A DNA stretch of 7,810 nt, taken from the NCBI GenBank assembly GCA_022563075.1, contig JADFOC010000112.1:1-7810 (forward strand), read 5' to 3'. The notes beneath the pieces were generated by a model. That model did not search any database. It was not told the DNA's origin and saw nothing but the letters and a program-made list of their open reading frames with translations. Numbering within the stretch: position 1 is the first letter of the stretch; each line of letters opens with the position of its first letter. Positions 6,051 through 7,810 of the stretch are shown piece after piece. A program made the translations under genes and the position numbers. The DNA is from Pseudomonadota bacterium (GTDB lineage Bacteria; Pseudomonadota; Gammaproteobacteria; Pseudomonadales; Pseudohongiellaceae).

Positions 6051-6101
6051 AAAAAAACGAGTATTTCTGAGGGTTTGAACCTCAGATGTCAGAGCAAATA
6101 C
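6051..6101 (-). terminator. Probable intrinsic terminator of the metallohydrolase gene
   Basis: On the - strand, starting about 15 nt after the stop codon, GTATTT is followed by a hairpin CTGAGG / CCTCAG (6067-6085) and then AAATAC. AAATAC can pair with GTATTT as an outer stem with a ten-base bulge. TCG and a run of seven T (6051-6057 on the + strand as A) follow. The T-run directly after the outer stem supports rho-independent termination. Confidence 0.6.
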
Positions 6102-6115
6102 CCGGACACGCAACA

Positions 6116-7810
6116 TTAATCCAATCGCACCGGCATGGTCATGGCTCCATTACCAGCCGAATCCCAGGCGGCGAATCGCACCCAGGCTTGTCCTGTTGCA
6201 TCGAAGGGAATTTGAAAGGTATTACTGCCAAACGGAAACAAGTCGGTGGCAGAGACAATCACCGATGACGTTCCGCTACCATCGCCGGTGACCACTTCGA
6301 CAAAATCCAAAGGGAAAGTCCACTGTACTTCTGCCGTGAGTAAAGCGCTGTCACCTGATCCCGAATAATGATGTGAGGGTATTAACACTTCTCCAGAGGT
6401 GACGAAATAGTTGCCTTGCTTTAGCGTATTAATAATCGACGAGTAATCGTTTGAAGTTGGCAGGCTGTCCAGTTTTAGGTAGGACACTGGCCCGTTCGCA
6501 TAAATATCATCCCCAGGGGCTTTAAAATAAGTTTCGGTAATTGCCAGCAGGTATTTGAGCTGCAAGTCGCTATGGGCGATCCAGTTATTCATGTCATCCA
6601 ACAAGGGAATAACCCGGTAATCAGACAAGCGCTTTTCTGAGAGATCTGAACCCATTCCCCAACGCCAGCCGACACCGCGATATCGGTCATGGAGAAAGTG
6701 ACTGCTAGCAGCCACTGCATCCGGAAATCCGGTTGAGCCTTTCGTTCGTGGATGCGGCATGTAGATCAACATGTTTTCCGCCTCCACCATCGCCATCACA
6801 TCGTCGGCGCTGCCGATATTATACATCTTGCCATACTTTGGATGCTCCGATAGCAACGGCGTGCCGGGTGCTCTCGCATCCACATAATAAACCGGGTGTG
6901 AAAACAACAGATCCCAATGACCTCCCAACAAGTTGCTGTTCTCCATTTCGGGCAGAACCATGAATTCTGTATCTGAGTGTCTGACAGATCCTTCAAACAA
7001 CCAATGCTGTTCTTCGAGTTGGGTTTCATCCCGAGGCCGATCCACCGGGCCGGCGATATTAATTCCGGCCGACTTCAGTACCTCAAAATCTCTGAGCCGA
7101 GTATCGAGGCTGCCACTGGCAATCAGTTCACGTCCCATATTGGTGTGGTAGTGGCTGCCCATGACTTTATAGCCATCCAGAGCCGGATAAACATCGCCAT
7201 TGGTGAACGCGAGTACCGCGTCCATAGCCGCGTCCTTGTCACCCAGAGAGGGATAGAAATAACCCACCATTTTCTGCTGAGAACCTGGCGGAGCACTATA
7301 CAGTGACCAGTTGGCCAAATAGCGTTCGACCACTTCCTGCTCCCCTTGACGAATGCCGATGCTGAATGAGTCTGCGTCGTCTTTACGATACCAGTTGTTA
7401 CCGACATTGATTTCGATTTCCCTGGCCCAGAAAAACGTATGTGGGGGTGGAAAGGCCGCGATGCTAGCGGCATTGGTTTGGGCTACGATCAAACGATTGG
7501 ATGCTTGCAACACTACATGATTTTCGTTACTTGGGCCAGACAATCCAAAAGATTGCATCTGACCCCCTGTGTCGCGCCAGAATACACCACTAGAATCATT
7601 CAAATCGAGTCCGGTGATACCGACATCATATTTATAAGCAACCGACGGTAGCGATGTCGAAGCCAACACTTCAGCACGAATCAGATTAGTATGCGCATAA
7701 ATAGTTAAAATCAGCTCTCCCTGAAACGACCCTAGAGACACACCGGGGAAACTAATCGCAACCCTGACACCGTCTGACTTAACGATGCACTCACTGACGT
7801 TGTAAATTAT
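6116..7810 (-). CDS. PHP-type metallohydrolase, CehA/McbA-like (5' partial)
   Basis: The frame is open from base 7810 to the stop at 6116, giving 564 visible residues. The GTG at 7741 is internal, because the 23 codons before it are also open and continuous in character. Residues counted from base 7810: a beta-rich region fills about 1-200, then VMGSHYHTN (His220, His222) gives the HxH metal motif. A second site is YMPHPRTKG (His353) and a third GMGSDLS (Asp389), in the order expected of PHP-fold metal ligands. The C-terminal part has INTLKQGNYFVTSGEVL, the pattern seen in CehA/McbA-type proteins, and a closing beta domain with WVRFAAWDSAGNGAM. CehA and McbA are carbaryl hydrolases, but most relatives have unknown substrates, and this one cannot be assigned an ester or phosphate substrate. 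It runs towards the palindrome-rich block and probably stops at the terminator after it. Confidence 0.72.
   Translation of the reverse strand: MIYNVSECIVKSDGVRVAISFPGVSLGSFQGELILTIYAHTNLIRAEVLASTSLPSVAYKYDVGITGLDLNDSSGVFWRDTGGQMQSFGLSGPSNENHVVLQASNRLIVAQTNAASIAAFPPPHTFFWAREIEINVGNNWYRKDDADSFSIGIRQGEQEVVERYLANWSLYSAPPGSQQKMVGYFYPSLGDKDAAMDAVLAFTNGDVYPALDGYKVMGSHYHTNMGRELIASGSLDTRLRDFEVLKSAGINIAGPVDRPRDETQLEEQHWLFEGSVRHSDTEFMVLPEMENSNLLGGHWDLLFSHPVYYVDARAPGTPLLSEHPKYGKMYNIGSADDVMAMVEAENMLIYMPHPRTKGSTGFPDAVAASSHFLHDRYRGVGWRWGMGSDLSEKRLSDYRVIPLLDDMNNWIAHSDLQLKYLLAITETYFKAPGDDIYANGPVSYLKLDSLPTSNDYSSIINTLKQGNYFVTSGEVLIPSHHYSGSGDSALLTAEVQWTFPLDFVEVVTGDGSGTSSVIVSATDLFPFGSNTFQIPFDATGQAWVRFAAWDSAGNGAMTMPVRLD

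Noticed and set aside
7739..7741. GTG as the start of the metallohydrolase
   Set aside because: The frame continues open to the window end with similar beta-rich sequence and no ribosome binding site precedes the GTG.

Overview
The window reads as ordinary bacterial chromosome, most likely from an environmental (possibly marine) gammaproteobacterium. That placement is inference from the gene families (PQQ dehydrogenase with an inserted haem domain, GST, exported S51 peptidase) and the moderate base composition. There is no rRNA, tRNA or housekeeping marker to confirm it.

Left block (1-3079, + strand): three closely packed genes that look like one transcription unit. They are the 3' part of a periplasmic PQQ-dependent dehydrogenase carrying a c-type haem domain, a glutathione S-transferase-like protein 36 nt downstream, and an exported cyanophycinase-like S51 peptidase. 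The peptidase probably starts at a GTG inside the end of the GST gene. A gene for an unrecognised four-helix membrane protein (3128-3967, - strand) converges on this block.

Middle block (about 3970-6115): the unusual part. Two paralogous genes for small secreted proteins with four conserved cysteines face each other (4283-4744 + and 5264-5728 -). They flank a GC-richer spacer of about 0.5 kb that codes for nothing I recognise. Each protein appears to be an internal duplication of a Cys-Cys module. The + copy is interrupted by one in-frame TAG at the position where the - copy has Glu43, yet everything after the TAG is well conserved. It is therefore a young pseudogene, a readthrough gene, or a sequencing error. 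The block also holds several dyads, including a perfect 24-bp palindrome, and an imperfect direct repeat outside the gene pair. The two genes share an upstream motif at matching distance, so the duplication probably included the control region.

Right block (6116-7810, - strand): the C-terminal 564 residues of a large protein resembling PHP-type metallohydrolases of the CehA/McbA kind. Its 5' end lies beyond the window, and a plausible intrinsic terminator follows its stop codon.

I found no CRISPR array, intact insertion sequence, integrase, phage gene or tRNA. The best candidate for something undescribed is the inverted pair of duplicated four-Cys secreted proteins with its palindrome-rich spacer.
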